Made by a program: the position numbers and the translations under genes. The notes under the pieces were generated by a model. The model saw only the letters and a program-made list of their open reading frames with translations. It did not search any database and was not told where the DNA came from. A stretch of DNA of 64,000 bases from an uncultured Pelagibacteraceae bacterium. GTDB taxonomy: Bacteria > Pseudomonadota > Alphaproteobacteria > Pelagibacterales > Pelagibacteraceae. Location of the stretch: contig CACBWM010000002.1 in assembly GCA_902542975.1 (NCBI GenBank), forward strand, positions 1 through 64,000, given 5' to 3'. Of this stretch, positions 29,005 to 38,600 are shown piece after piece; position 1 is the stretch's first letter, and each line of letters starts with the position of its first letter.

Positions 29005-30155
29005 GCATTTCGGAATCTTAAATTATTTCGATTAAGATCACTGATCTTTGTGCAGCCCATTAATTTCATGTCTCTTACTAATTCAGTTTTATATAAGTTA
29101 AGTGCTCTCTCAACGCCCTCTTGACCTGCTGCAGCTAAAGCATAAAGATATAATCTTCCACCAGCACATGCTTTTGCACCCATAGATAAAGCTTTTAACA
29201 TATGAGTACCTCTTTGAAATCCACCTTCACAAATAACATCTAACTTATCACCAACTGCATCAACAATTTCAGCTAATTGATCAAATGGTGATCTAGATCC
29301 ATCAAGTTGTCTTCCTCCATGATTTGATACCATTATACCAGTGCATCCGATATCAACTGCTCTTTTAGCATCTTCAACACTCATTACTCCCTTAAGCGCA
29401 AAATGGCCACCCCACTGAGAGCACAATTTTTCAGCATCGTCCCAGTTCATAGATTGATCCAACATAGTAGAAAAATAATTACCTATTGAAGTATTTGTGT
29501 CAGTGCCTTCTTTAACGAAATCTTGAAGATGTGGTAATTCAAATTTTCCTTTGGTTAAATAATTTATTCCCCACATTGGTTTTGTGGCAAAACTAAATAA
29601 ACTCGAAAGTGTTAATTTTGGGGGTGATGTAAATCCAGTTCTTAAATCTCTTTCACGATTTCCTCCTGTTATCGTATCAACAGTTAAAGCCATAACGTCA
29701 AATTTTGCTGCTTTTGCTCGTTCTAAACAAGAGTCATTTAATCCTCTGTCTTTATGGAAATAAAATTGAAACATTTTTGGAGTGTCTATTAAAGATGAAA
29801 TTTCCTCAACACTAACTGTAGCCAATGCCGAAACACCAAACATCGTATTAAACTTCTTTGCAGCTTTTCCAACCGCTCTTTCTCCTTCGTAATGGAATAA
29901 CCTTTGCAAAGCTGTTGGGGAACAATAAAAAGGCAAATCTAATTTTTTTCCAAAAATAGTTGTCGACAAATCCACATTTTCAACACCTCTTAAGACATTT
30001 GGAACTAAGTCAACATCATTAAATGCACTACTATTTCTTGCATAAGTTATTTCATCATCCGCAGCCCCATCAATATAATGAAATATTGGAGATGGAAGCT
30101 TTTGTTTTGCCAATTTTCTAAAGTCATAAAAGTTATGACAATCTTTTAATCTCAT
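29001..30155 (-). CDS. FMN-dependent alpha-hydroxy acid oxidase (LldD-like), paralog B
   Basis: MVSNHGGRQLDGSRSPFD; ATGA overlap with paralog A. Confidence 0.92.
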   Translation of the reverse strand: MRLKDCHNFYDFRKLAKQKLPSPIFHYIDGAADDEITYARNSSAFNDVDLVPNVLRGVENVDLSTTIFGKKLDLPFYCSPTALQRLFHYEGERAVGKAAKKFNTMFGVSALATVSVEEISSLIDTPKMFQFYFHKDRGLNDSCLERAKAAKFDVMALTVDTITGGNRERDLRTGFTSPPKLTLSSLFSFATKPMWGINYLTKGKFELPHLQDFVKEGTDTNTSIGNYFSTMLDQSMNWDDAEKLCSQWGGHFALKGVMSVEDAKRAVDIGCTGIMVSNHGGRQLDGSRSPFDQLAEIVDAVGDKLDVICEGGFQRGTHMLKALSMGAKACAGGRLYLYALAAAGQEGVERALNLYKTELVRDMKLMGCTKISDLNRNNLRFRNA

Positions 30156-30163
30156 ATCTTAAG

Positions 30164-30649
30164 TTAAAATTTTTTTGTAAAATTAAACATATAACTATTT
30201 GCCCCAGGATTTTTATCTCCAAGACTCGCATTAGAAATATGATTATAAGAAATACCTAATTCAGAATTAGATGAGATATCAAATAATATCTGTATTTGTG
30301 TCTTAAATTCAATTTCGTGACCTAAGTCCTTGCCATCTCCTTCGTCATAATATCCAATTGCAAAACTAGGAGAGAAAGTAGTTGAATTAGATTTTTGATT
30401 TAATTGATAACCTGTATAAATATATAATGCATCATCAGCTGTTATCATTGCACCTGTCACAGGCTGAACATTTCCTAAGAAAATATCTTTGCTAGCATTA
30501 AAATTTATATATTCGGCACCAAATAGATTTGCTCTCTTACCATCATCGCTGAAATCAAACATGCCAGTGTAAAAACTCCATTTATTTTCTGCGTTAGAAA
30601 ATGAAACAGTAAGAAATGAAATTATCAAAGTTTTAATTAAAATCTTCAT
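30164..30649 (-). CDS. PagL-like outer membrane lipid A deacylase / acyloxyacyl hydrolase
   Basis: Signal peptide, beta-barrel-like pattern, C-terminal HISNASLGDKNPGANSYMFNFTKKF with terminal aromatic. Confidence 0.75.
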   Translation of the reverse strand: MKILIKTLIISFLTVSFSNAENKWSFYTGMFDFSDDGKRANLFGAEYINFNASKDIFLGNVQPVTGAMITADDALYIYTGYQLNQKSNSTTFSPSFAIGYYDEGDGKDLGHEIEFKTQIQILFDISSNSELGISYNHISNASLGDKNPGANSYMFNFTKKF

Positions 30650-30663
30650 ATTAAAAATCCTGG

Positions 30664-31023
30664 TTACTTTATAGATACTTTTCTAATAATTAAAAGGCCG
30701 CCAAAAGCGAACAAAATCAAAGGTATTGACCAGAGTAAAAATGTATTTTGGTTTAATTCTGGTTCATATACAATCCACTCTCCATATTTATTTTTTAAAT
30801 AATCATATATTTCTTCTTCTTCTTTACCTTCATCAATCTTATTTTTTACAACAAGCTTCATACTAACAGCAAAATCGGACTGAGAGTCGTAAACAGATTG
30901 ACCTTGACATATCAAACACCTTAAGTTTTTTGTAATTTGATCTACTTTGGTATTTATTTCATTCGCATAGGAAAAATTAAAACTAAAATATAGCAGCAAT
31001 ATTAATTTTAAAATTTTAAGCAT
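30664..31023 (-). CDS. ccmH: Cytochrome c-type biogenesis protein CcmH
   Basis: LRCLICQGQSVYDSQSDFA. Confidence 0.95.
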   Translation of the reverse strand: MLKILKLILLLYFSFNFSYANEINTKVDQITKNLRCLICQGQSVYDSQSDFAVSMKLVVKNKIDEGKEEEEIYDYLKNKYGEWIVYEPELNQNTFLLWSIPLILFAFGGLLIIRKVSIK

Positions 31024-31561
31024 TTTTTTCTAATAAATTTTTTATTTCTATTAAATTTTCGCTTGTCAATGGACCAATATACTTTTTTATTATCTCATTT
31101 GTTTTACCACTTATAATAAAAGTTTCAGGAACACCAATAGCTCCGAATTCTATTGATTTTGTTCCATCATTATCGGTAATAACTTCTGAATAAGGATTTC
31201 CAAGTGAGCTTAAAAAATTTTTCGCATTTTTTGGACTGTCTTTATAATTAATTCCAATTATATTTATGTTCATATCTTTTAATTTCATTAAAAACTGATG
31301 CTCTTCTCTACATGGTGCACACCAAGATGCCCAAATATTTACTACAGAAGGACTATTTTTATCAAATAAGTCTGAAATATTAATTATTTCATCAGAAAAT
31401 AGTTTTTTTGCATTAAGTGAAAAATCTATTTTACTTTTTAATTTCTCGTTAGAGTAATCTTTCGATACGTTCAATCCCTTGAGCAAGATTATAAAAATTA
31501 TTATTAATGTTAGTAGTAATCCTAAAAATTTAATATTTTTGCTCATTTTTTCTAATAACAC
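31016..31561 (-). CDS. ccmG: Thiol:disulfide interchange protein CcmG/DsbE
   Basis: WASWCAPCREEH thioredoxin motif; operon context. Confidence 0.94.
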   Translation of the reverse strand: MLLEKMSKNIKFLGLLLTLIIIFIILLKGLNVSKDYSNEKLKSKIDFSLNAKKLFSDEIINISDLFDKNSPSVVNIWASWCAPCREEHQFLMKLKDMNINIIGINYKDSPKNAKNFLSSLGNPYSEVITDNDGTKSIEFGAIGVPETFIISGKTNEIIKKYIGPLTSENLIEIKNLLEKNA

Positions 31562-33410
31562 TTAATAAACCACCAAAACCAATAAATATAGTTGAGATCC
31601 ATATCCAAATCATTAAGGGTTTATATTGATATCTTACGTTATAATAGCCATCGTCTTTTAAAATATTAAATACTAAAAAATTATCTGAAAATAATGTTGT
31701 CTTAATATCTGCTTCACTCGTAATAGTTAAAGGCTGCTGGTAAATCCTAACTTCCGGGTATAAAGCAAAAGAGGAATTTTTATTCGTAACTTCAAAACTA
31801 GCTTTAAGAGATTTATAATTGTCTACATCTTTAACATTAACTTCTTTTAATTTTACAACTTTGTCGTTGAATATTCTTTCATCTCCTACTTTCATATTTG
31901 AATTGAATTCATTAGAAAAAAGTCCATTCAATAAGATACTTGTAATTAATAAGCTAAAACCAAAATGTGAAATTTTTTGGCTAATCGAGGATTTGCTAAC
32001 AAAAAAATCTTTAATTGTTACTAATAAAAGATAGATGCTCAAAACTATCAGAGGAATAGACAACAGAAATGAATTTTCGGTTTTTGTTAAAATGACATAT
32101 GAAATAAGTAGTGAAACTAAAAAAATAATTAAAATATTATAGTTAAACTTTTTTAATTTATCTTTAATCCATTTCAAACTTGGGCCAAAGCTCATGAATA
32201 TTAAAAAAGGAATTAAGAAGGGTATTAAAAGATTATGATAAAAAGGCGGACCAACAGAAATTTTTGAACCATTTAAAACTTCAAGAAAAATTGGATAAAT
32301 TGTACCAACAAGAACAACAGATAAAAAAAACATCATAAACCAGTTATTCACTAATATTGCAGTCTCTTTACTTAAAATAAAATTCTCTTTAGCTGTGTTT
32401 GATATTTTATTCTGATTAAAAAAGAAAATTAATATAGACATCAAAATTAGGATAAAGAGAAAACTTAATATATATAGCCCTCTTGACGGATCGTTTGCAA
32501 AAGTGTGAATTGAATTTAAAATTCCAGACCTAACAAGAAAAGTGCCACTCATACTCAGTGAGAAAGTTGTAATTGACAAAATAATAGTCCACTCTTTAAA
32601 CGAATTTCTTTTCTGTAATACAATTACAGTATGCAGTAGCGCTGTTAAGCAAAACCATGGCATTAATGAAACATTTTCTACAGGATCCCAAAACCAAAAA
32701 CCTCCCCAGCCCAGCTCATAATATGCCCATATAGATCCAAGCAAAATACCAATTGTTAAAAATACCCAAGATACCAAAACCCATTTTTTAATGTGCCTTG
32801 CCCACTTATCTCCAATATTTCCGCTAATCATTGAGGCAAGTGAAGCTGAAAAGATAATAGATGTTCCAACATAACCTAAATATAAAATTGGAGGATGAAT
32901 AGCTAAAGCAGGGTCTTGTAAAATAGGGTTCAAACCTAATCCCTCGCTAGGAATTGGATATAGCATTTTGAATGGGTTGGAAGTTAATAAAATAAAAACT
33001 AGAAAACCTGAAATAATAATTTGTTGAAATAGTATCGTTAAAAGTTTGTATTTAGTATCTTGTGATCTTGAATTTAATAAAAAAATAAATAGAAAAATTG
33101 AAAGAACTAATAACCACAATAATAAACTTCCCTCGTGATTTCCCCATGTGCCTGATACTTTATAAAATAAAGGTTTTAAAGTATGAGAATTGTTGAAAAC
33201 AGTTTCATTACTAAAATCTGAAATTACAAAAGCTGCAACTAGACTAAAAAAACTTACCGTAATCATTATAGTTTGTATTGAAGTAATTAAAATAAAGTTT
33301 TTATCTAAATATTTATTTTCTGAATTTGCATCCAAGTATGACTTAAAAATTAAATAAACAGATGCTATTAAAGCAATATATAAAGAATAATTTCCTAAAT
33401 AATTAGACAT
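31530..33410 (-). CDS. ccmF: Heme lyase CcmF
   Basis: WGGFWFWDPVENVSLMPW; TM-rich. Confidence 0.96.
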   Translation of the reverse strand: MSNYLGNYSLYIALIASVYLIFKSYLDANSENKYLDKNFILITSIQTIMITVSFFSLVAAFVISDFSNETVFNNSHTLKPLFYKVSGTWGNHEGSLLLWLLVLSIFLFIFLLNSRSQDTKYKLLTILFQQIIISGFLVFILLTSNPFKMLYPIPSEGLGLNPILQDPALAIHPPILYLGYVGTSIIFSASLASMISGNIGDKWARHIKKWVLVSWVFLTIGILLGSIWAYYELGWGGFWFWDPVENVSLMPWFCLTALLHTVIVLQKRNSFKEWTIILSITTFSLSMSGTFLVRSGILNSIHTFANDPSRGLYILSFLFILILMSILIFFFNQNKISNTAKENFILSKETAILVNNWFMMFFLSVVLVGTIYPIFLEVLNGSKISVGPPFYHNLLIPFLIPFLIFMSFGPSLKWIKDKLKKFNYNILIIFLVSLLISYVILTKTENSFLLSIPLIVLSIYLLLVTIKDFFVSKSSISQKISHFGFSLLITSILLNGLFSNEFNSNMKVGDERIFNDKVVKLKEVNVKDVDNYKSLKASFEVTNKNSSFALYPEVRIYQQPLTITSEADIKTTLFSDNFLVFNILKDDGYYNVRYQYKPLMIWIWISTIFIGFGGLLSVIRKNEQKY

Positions 33411-33415
33411 ACAAA

Positions 33416-33838
33416 TTAATTGTTTTTCATAGCTTCGCTGACTTCAGGAGGCATATAATTTTCATCATGTTTTGCTAAAATCTTGTCAGCATTTAGAAAA
33501 CTTTTATCCTTTAAGAAACCTTCAGCAACTACACCCTTACCCTCTTCAAACAGATTAGGTACAGATCCATTAAAGTTGACTAATAATTCATTTTTGAAAT
33601 CCGTAATTACGAAAAAAATTTCTTTATCGTTTATTTTAATAGAATTTTTTTTTACCATTCCACCAACTCTAATTTTTTGAGCATTTTTGATTTCATTAAG
33701 GTTTTTAATGTCTGTTGGAGACTTAAAATATACTACGTTTTCCTCAAGAGATTTAACCACCAAAAAAATTGTAAGAACTAATGAAATTAAAATTAAAAAA
33801 ATAAAAAGGGCTCTAAATTTAACTTTTTTTCCGTACAT
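33416..33838 (-). CDS. ccmE: Heme chaperone CcmE
   Basis: FRVGG-like and [14 protein letters not shown] heme-binding motif. Confidence 0.95.
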   Translation of the reverse strand: MYGKKVKFRALFIFLILISLVLTIFLVVKSLEENVVYFKSPTDIKNLNEIKNAQKIRVGGMVKKNSIKINDKEIFFVITDFKNELLVNFNGSVPNLFEEGKGVVAEGFLKDKSFLNADKILAKHDENYMPPEVSEAMKNN

Positions 33839-33849
33839 GTGAATTTTAG

Positions 33850-34083
33850 TTAAACTTTAGATGTGGAAGTGTTTGCTAATATCTCTCTGTACGTTTTTTG
33901 CTTAGCTACTGATGCAAGTTTCTTTTCATCTAGTGATTTATAATTTTCCTCAAATTTCTTTTTCTCTTTAATTAAATTTAATTTTACTACCGCGTACAAG
34001 AAGCTAAAAGAAAATAGAGTAAATATAAATGATGACCAAACGTATACACCGTATCCATTCATATTTAGTAGTTCACTAATCAT
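33850..34083 (-). CDS. ccmD: Heme exporter protein CcmD
   Basis: Short single-TM ORF between ccmC and ccmE. Confidence 0.8.
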   Translation of the reverse strand: MISELLNMNGYGVYVWSSFIFTLFSFSFLYAVVKLNLIKEKKKFEENYKSLDEKKLASVAKQKTYREILANTSTSKV

Positions 34084-34787
34084 AATCTATTAAGGCCTTT
34101 ATTTTTAATCTTTAACAGTTCTGTATTATATTTCATTAAAAATATCAAAAGTGAAAATAGAGCAAATGCCGCAGTCATTATAGCTAATGGTGTCAACATT
34201 GAAGAATGAATTGTTGTTTCTTCCAAAATTTTTACTGACGCAGGTTGGTGTAAAGTATTCCACCATTCTACTGAAAATTTTATAACTGGAATATTTATAA
34301 GACCAATAATTGCTATTATTGAGCTAATTTTTTCTGCTTTACTAGTGTCTGTAGTAATCTTCCAAGAAGTAATGAACAATAAATAAAAAATTGAAAGTAA
34401 AAGCATTGAAGTTATTCTTGCATCCCAAGCCCACCAAGTTCCCCAGGTTGGTTTTCCCCAAATTGATCCTGTAACTAAAGCTATTATGCTAAAAACAAAA
34501 CCAGAAGGTGCTAAACTTTTTGTTATTAAAGAGAAATTTTTATTTTTAAAAACAAAAACTCCAAAAGAAAGAATGGAAATAAATGAAAATATTCCGAGTG
34601 ATATCCAAGCTGATGGAACATGGACATACATAATCCTAACTGAGTCACTCTGCTTATAATCCTCAGGAGAAAGAACTAAAGCTTCAACTAATCCAAGTAA
34701 CAATACAATTATAAATAGCGCAAATACAAACTTTTGTATTTTATTAATTATCTTTAAAGTATTATTCGGATTGAAATAATTAATCAT
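34080..34787 (-). CDS. ccmC: Heme exporter protein CcmC
   Basis: WGKPTWGTWWAWDARITSMLLL. Confidence 0.96.
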   Translation of the reverse strand: MINYFNPNNTLKIINKIQKFVFALFIIVLLLGLVEALVLSPEDYKQSDSVRIMYVHVPSAWISLGIFSFISILSFGVFVFKNKNFSLITKSLAPSGFVFSIIALVTGSIWGKPTWGTWWAWDARITSMLLLSIFYLLFITSWKITTDTSKAEKISSIIAIIGLINIPVIKFSVEWWNTLHQPASVKILEETTIHSSMLTPLAIMTAAFALFSLLIFLMKYNTELLKIKNKGLNRL

Positions 34788-34832
34788 AATTTTTTATAAC
34801 ACATAAATTTTAGATTAAAATTGTTCAAAATT

Positions 34833-34886
34833 TTCTGACCAAGAATACAGAGGGAGATAGAGGAAAAACAGTACTCTTGATCAGAA
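34833..34886 (-). ncRNA. Candidate structured RNA/hairpin between hspQ and ccmC, strand inferred
   Basis: TTCTGACCAAGA/TCTTGATCAGAA 12-bp inverted repeat; the single mismatch becomes a G:U pair only on the minus strand; loop is CCUCUAUCUCCCUCU-rich. Confidence 0.4.
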
Positions 34887-34954
34887 TTAAATATTTTATA
34901 ACAAACAGATATGACAGAGATTTGGGACAATTGTGTTTAAATATTGGCTATTAG

Positions 34955-35275
34955 TTAATTTGAAGGCTTGAAGTAGCTTGATCCACGCTTACCTGAAAAA
35001 ATTTCGTTAATTAGAGGGTGTTTTATAGGCTCTTCAGAGTCATCAAATAATAGATTTTGCTCAGACACATAAGCCTCGTAAGTAATTTCGTCATTCTCTG
35101 CTAGTAAATGATAAAATGGCTGATCCTTTCTAGGTCTCACGTTTTTTGGAATCGATTGATACCACTCCTCTGAGTTATTAAATTCAAAGTCAACATCGTA
35201 AATCACACCTCTAAAATCGAAGTGTCTATGTTTTACAACGTCTCCAATTGAAAATTTAGCTTTTTGAGTACTCAC
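34955..35275 (-). CDS. hspQ: Heat shock protein HspQ
   Basis: FSIGDVVKHRHFDFRGVIYDVD; PFYHLLAENDEITYEAYVSEQNL. Confidence 0.93.
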   Translation of the reverse strand: MSTQKAKFSIGDVVKHRHFDFRGVIYDVDFEFNNSEEWYQSIPKNVRPRKDQPFYHLLAENDEITYEAYVSEQNLLFDDSEEPIKHPLINEIFSGKRGSSYFKPSN

Positions 35276-35353
35276 GATATTAAATATGGATATTTGATGA
35301 AAAAAATCAATAAAAAAAATATAAATGTTTTATTAATCTGTTAATATGTAGCA

Positions 35354-35905
35354 GTGAATAAATCACTTCTAAAATTCATTACAGACGTTGGGCCTTTAGC
35401 TATTTTTTTCTTCTTTTATTATAACAGTGATAAAAATTTAAAAGTTGCAATACCACCTCTAATTGTCGCAACAATAATTTCTGTTCTCTTGGTTTGGATA
35501 CTGGAAAAAAAAGTTCCGATGGTTCCTTTGTTAGGAGGAATTTTAATTACTATATTTGGAGGTTTAACAATTTATTTTGATAATCCAATTTTTATTTATA
35601 TGAAACCCACTATTATAAATATTTTATTTGCCTTAGCTTTATTCTTTGGAAAATACTTCACCAATGAACCAGTTTTAAAATTAATACTTGGAAAAACACT
35701 GCCAATGTCTGATGAAGGTTGGAAAATTTTGAATAACAGATGGACTTATTTTTTTATTTTTTTAGCTATATTAAATGAAATTGTTTGGAGAACTCAAACA
35801 GAAGAATTTTGGGTTAACTTTAAAGTTTGGGGAATGTTACCAATTACATTCATCTTTACAGCATCACAAGTTGGGTTGATTAATAAACACAAATTAAATG
35901 AGTAA
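35354..35905 (+). CDS. yciB: Septation protein A / YciB (GTG start)
   Basis: DVGPLAIFFFFYY; TM pattern; NEIVWRTQTEEFWVNFKVWG. Confidence 0.92.
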   Translation: MNKSLLKFITDVGPLAIFFFFYYNSDKNLKVAIPPLIVATIISVLLVWILEKKVPMVPLLGGILITIFGGLTIYFDNPIFIYMKPTIINILFALALFFGKYFTNEPVLKLILGKTLPMSDEGWKILNNRWTYFFIFLAILNEIVWRTQTEEFWVNFKVWGMLPITFIFTASQVGLINKHKLNE

Positions 35906-36233
35906 TTTAAAATTAGTAATAAATAATTCAAATAAAGAACAAAACCAAAGGTATTTTTTTGAAAAAAAAGAACTAAAAATTATATTAGACCTATATGCTA
36001 AAATGGTATCTGAAGGATCTTGGAAAGACTATGGCCTCTCAATATCAAGTAAAAGAGTAAGTTTTAGTATTTTTAAAAATGCAGCAGAAAAAGCTATCTA
36101 CAACATTAGTAAAAATTTTAAACCCTCTAATAAGAATTTGAAATATTTAATAACTGATAGAAATGGTAAAATTTTAAATAATGCTTATGATTTAGAAATA
36201 CTTCTAAAAAAAACAAATTGGAAAAAACTATAG
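35898..36233 (+). CDS. DUF2794 family protein
   Basis: FFEKKELKIILDLYAKMVSEGSWKDYGLSI. Confidence 0.8.
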   Translation: MSNLKLVINNSNKEQNQRYFFEKKELKIILDLYAKMVSEGSWKDYGLSISSKRVSFSIFKNAAEKAIYNISKNFKPSNKNLKYLITDRNGKILNNAYDLEILLKKTNWKKL

Positions 36234-36240
36234 TTTTTGA

Positions 36241-36999
36241 TTATCTTCTTTGACCAAACAATCTTAAAAGCATTATAAATAAATTTATAAAATCTAAGTA
36301 TAATGTTAAAGCTCCCATAACAGCTTTCTTGCCAATTACTTCACCTGAGTCTGATGCTGCGTACATATTTTTAATTTTTTGTGTATCGTATGCTGTTAAT
36401 CCGACAAATATAAGAACTCCAATGATTGAAATAGCAAAGTACATCATTGAAGATTTTAAGAAAATATTTACTAAAGATGCGATTATAATACCGATCAAAC
36501 CCATCATTAAGAATGATCCAAATTTCGTGAGGTCTCTTTTAGTTGTGTAACCATATATACTCATAGCTCCAAATGTTGCTGAAGATATGAAAAATACTCT
36601 CGTCACACTAAGTCCTGTGTAAACTAATAAAATTGATGATAGTGATAAACCCATTAAGGCTGCAAAAATCCAAAAAGTAGTTTGAGCTTTTGAAGAACTC
36701 ATTTTATTTATCCCAAAACTCATATAAAAAACAATTCCGAGAGGAGCTAACATAACCACCCATTTCAATCCTGATAGATAAATTGCGTTTCCGAACTCAG
36801 TTAAAGCAACTATTGATCCACTTGCATCTGTAACTACTGACATTTTAAAAGATAGCAATGCAATGATTCCCGTTAGCAAAACTCCAGTTGCCATGTAGTT
36901 GTAAACTTTAAGCATGTAGGCTCTAAGGCCTTCATCCATCACAACAGCTTTTTTTGCTGTCGTTGATCTATTTAAAATATTGTCTCTATTGAATTCCAT
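36241..36999 (-). CDS. Bax inhibitor-1/YccA family membrane protein (start trimmed to MEFNRDN)
   Basis: Seven-TM BI-1 pattern; TAYDTQKIKNMY; LYLDFINLFIMLLRLFG. Confidence 0.93.
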   Translation of the reverse strand: MEFNRDNILNRSTTAKKAVVMDEGLRAYMLKVYNYMATGVLLTGIIALLSFKMSVVTDASGSIVALTEFGNAIYLSGLKWVVMLAPLGIVFYMSFGINKMSSSKAQTTFWIFAALMGLSLSSILLVYTGLSVTRVFFISSATFGAMSIYGYTTKRDLTKFGSFLMMGLIGIIIASLVNIFLKSSMMYFAISIIGVLIFVGLTAYDTQKIKNMYAASDSGEVIGKKAVMGALTLYLDFINLFIMLLRLFGQRR

Positions 37000-37071
37000 A
37001 ATTAAATATATAGTAATAAATTTTAAATTTTTCAAGCAGTCAAAATATAGGTAACAAATACTTAATATTTA

Positions 37072-38106
37072 ATGAATTATAAAAAATTAGGAACAACAAA
37101 TATAGATATTAGCACGATTTGCCTCGGCACCATGACTTGGGGTGAACAAAATAGCCAAGAAGAGGCCTTCGAACAAATGGATTTCTCACTAGAAAATGGG
37201 GTTAATTTTTGGGATACAGCAGAACTTTATGCTGTACCTCCTAAAGCTGAAACTTTTGGTCATACAGAGACGATCATTGGAAATTGGTTTGAAAAAACAA
37301 AAAAAAGAAAAGATGTGATACTTGCAACTAAAGTTTGTGGTCCTGCTAGAGATTATATTAGAAATGGTGAAAATAGTTTTGTAGGGAAGAATCTCGAAAC
37401 TGCACTTCATAACAGTCTTAAAAGACTTAAAACTGATTATATAGATTTATATCAGCTTCATTGGCCAGAAAGAAATGTAAACAATTTTGGAAGACTTGGA
37501 TATGTGCATAAAGAAAATGAATGGAATAAATTCGAAGACGTGTTGGTTGAATTACAAAAGTACATTGAGCAAGGTAAAATTAGACATGTAGGTTTATCTA
37601 ATGAAACTCCTTGGGGTGTTATGAATTATCTCAAACTCTCAAAGGAAAAGAGTTTGCCAAGAATGATGTCCATACAAAATCCCTATAGTTTATTAAATAG
37701 GTCATATGAAGTTGGATTAGCAGAGGTATCTATAAGAGAAAATATTGGCTGTTTATCTTATTCTCCTTTAGCCAGTGGTTTTTTAAGTGGTAAATATAGA
37801 AATAAGCAATTTCCAAAAGGATCTCGGATGGAAAGAGATTGGGATTTTTGGACAAGATATCGAAAACCAAATACTAACGAAGCTGTTGATGAGTATTTTA
37901 ATATTAGTGAAAAATACAACATTGATATGAGTCAAATGTGTATAAAATTTTGTGAGATACAGGATTTCATGTCTAGCGTTATTATTGGTGCAACAACAAT
38001 GGAGCAGTTGAAAACAAATATAGAAAGTGTAAAAGTGAATCTTGATAAAGAAATAATTAATGAAATTAATGAAATTCAAAAAAAATATCCAAATCCATGT
38101 CCATAA
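37072..38106 (+). CDS. Aldo/keto reductase
   Basis: NFWDTAELYAVPP; DLYQLHWPERN. Confidence 0.93.
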   Translation: MNYKKLGTTNIDISTICLGTMTWGEQNSQEEAFEQMDFSLENGVNFWDTAELYAVPPKAETFGHTETIIGNWFEKTKKRKDVILATKVCGPARDYIRNGENSFVGKNLETALHNSLKRLKTDYIDLYQLHWPERNVNNFGRLGYVHKENEWNKFEDVLVELQKYIEQGKIRHVGLSNETPWGVMNYLKLSKEKSLPRMMSIQNPYSLLNRSYEVGLAEVSIRENIGCLSYSPLASGFLSGKYRNKQFPKGSRMERDWDFWTRYRKPNTNEAVDEYFNISEKYNIDMSQMCIKFCEIQDFMSSVIIGATTMEQLKTNIESVKVNLDKEIINEINEIQKKYPNPCP

Positions 38107-38597
38107 TTTTTAAAATAATTTTTTTTATTCTCTTATTAGGATCAACTTCTTATTCAGAAGAATTAAATAAAATAGGAACATTTAAAGACTGGGATGCAAT
38201 TGTTGTTACTAATGGGGATAGTAAAGTATGTTTTGCTCAATCTAAACCTGTTCTTCAATCTCCTAAAAAAAATGATAGAGATGCAAGATTATTTGTAACT
38301 TTTAGACCATCTGAAAAAATTAAAGACGAAGTAAGCACAACCTCAGGCTATGAATACAACAGTCAAAATTCAATTACAGCTAGCTCTGGTAAATCAAAAT
38401 ATAAATTTGATATAGCTCAAGATAATTTTGCATGGATTTCAAGTAATAAAATTGAAAAAAAAGTTGTTAGCAGAATGAAAAAGGCCTCAAGATTAATGGT
38501 TACTGGATATAATAAATCTGGATCTCAAACAATTGATCATTATTCTTTGATGGGCTTCACTAAAGCATATAACGCAGCTAAAAAAAACTGTAGTTAA
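38097..38597 (+). CDS. Invasion-associated locus B (IalB)-like secreted protein
   Basis: Signal peptide; FKDWDAIVV...CFAQSKP pattern. Confidence 0.72.
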   Translation: MSIIFKIIFFILLLGSTSYSEELNKIGTFKDWDAIVVTNGDSKVCFAQSKPVLQSPKKNDRDARLFVTFRPSEKIKDEVSTTSGYEYNSQNSITASSGKSKYKFDIAQDNFAWISSNKIEKKVVSRMKKASRLMVTGYNKSGSQTIDHYSLMGFTKAYNAAKKNCS

Positions 38598-38600
38598 ATA

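Noticed and set aside
34788-34954. 6S RNA gene in the hspQ-ccmC gap
   Set aside because: Size is about right but I could not build the long terminal stem with a central bubble; only a local hairpin is supported.
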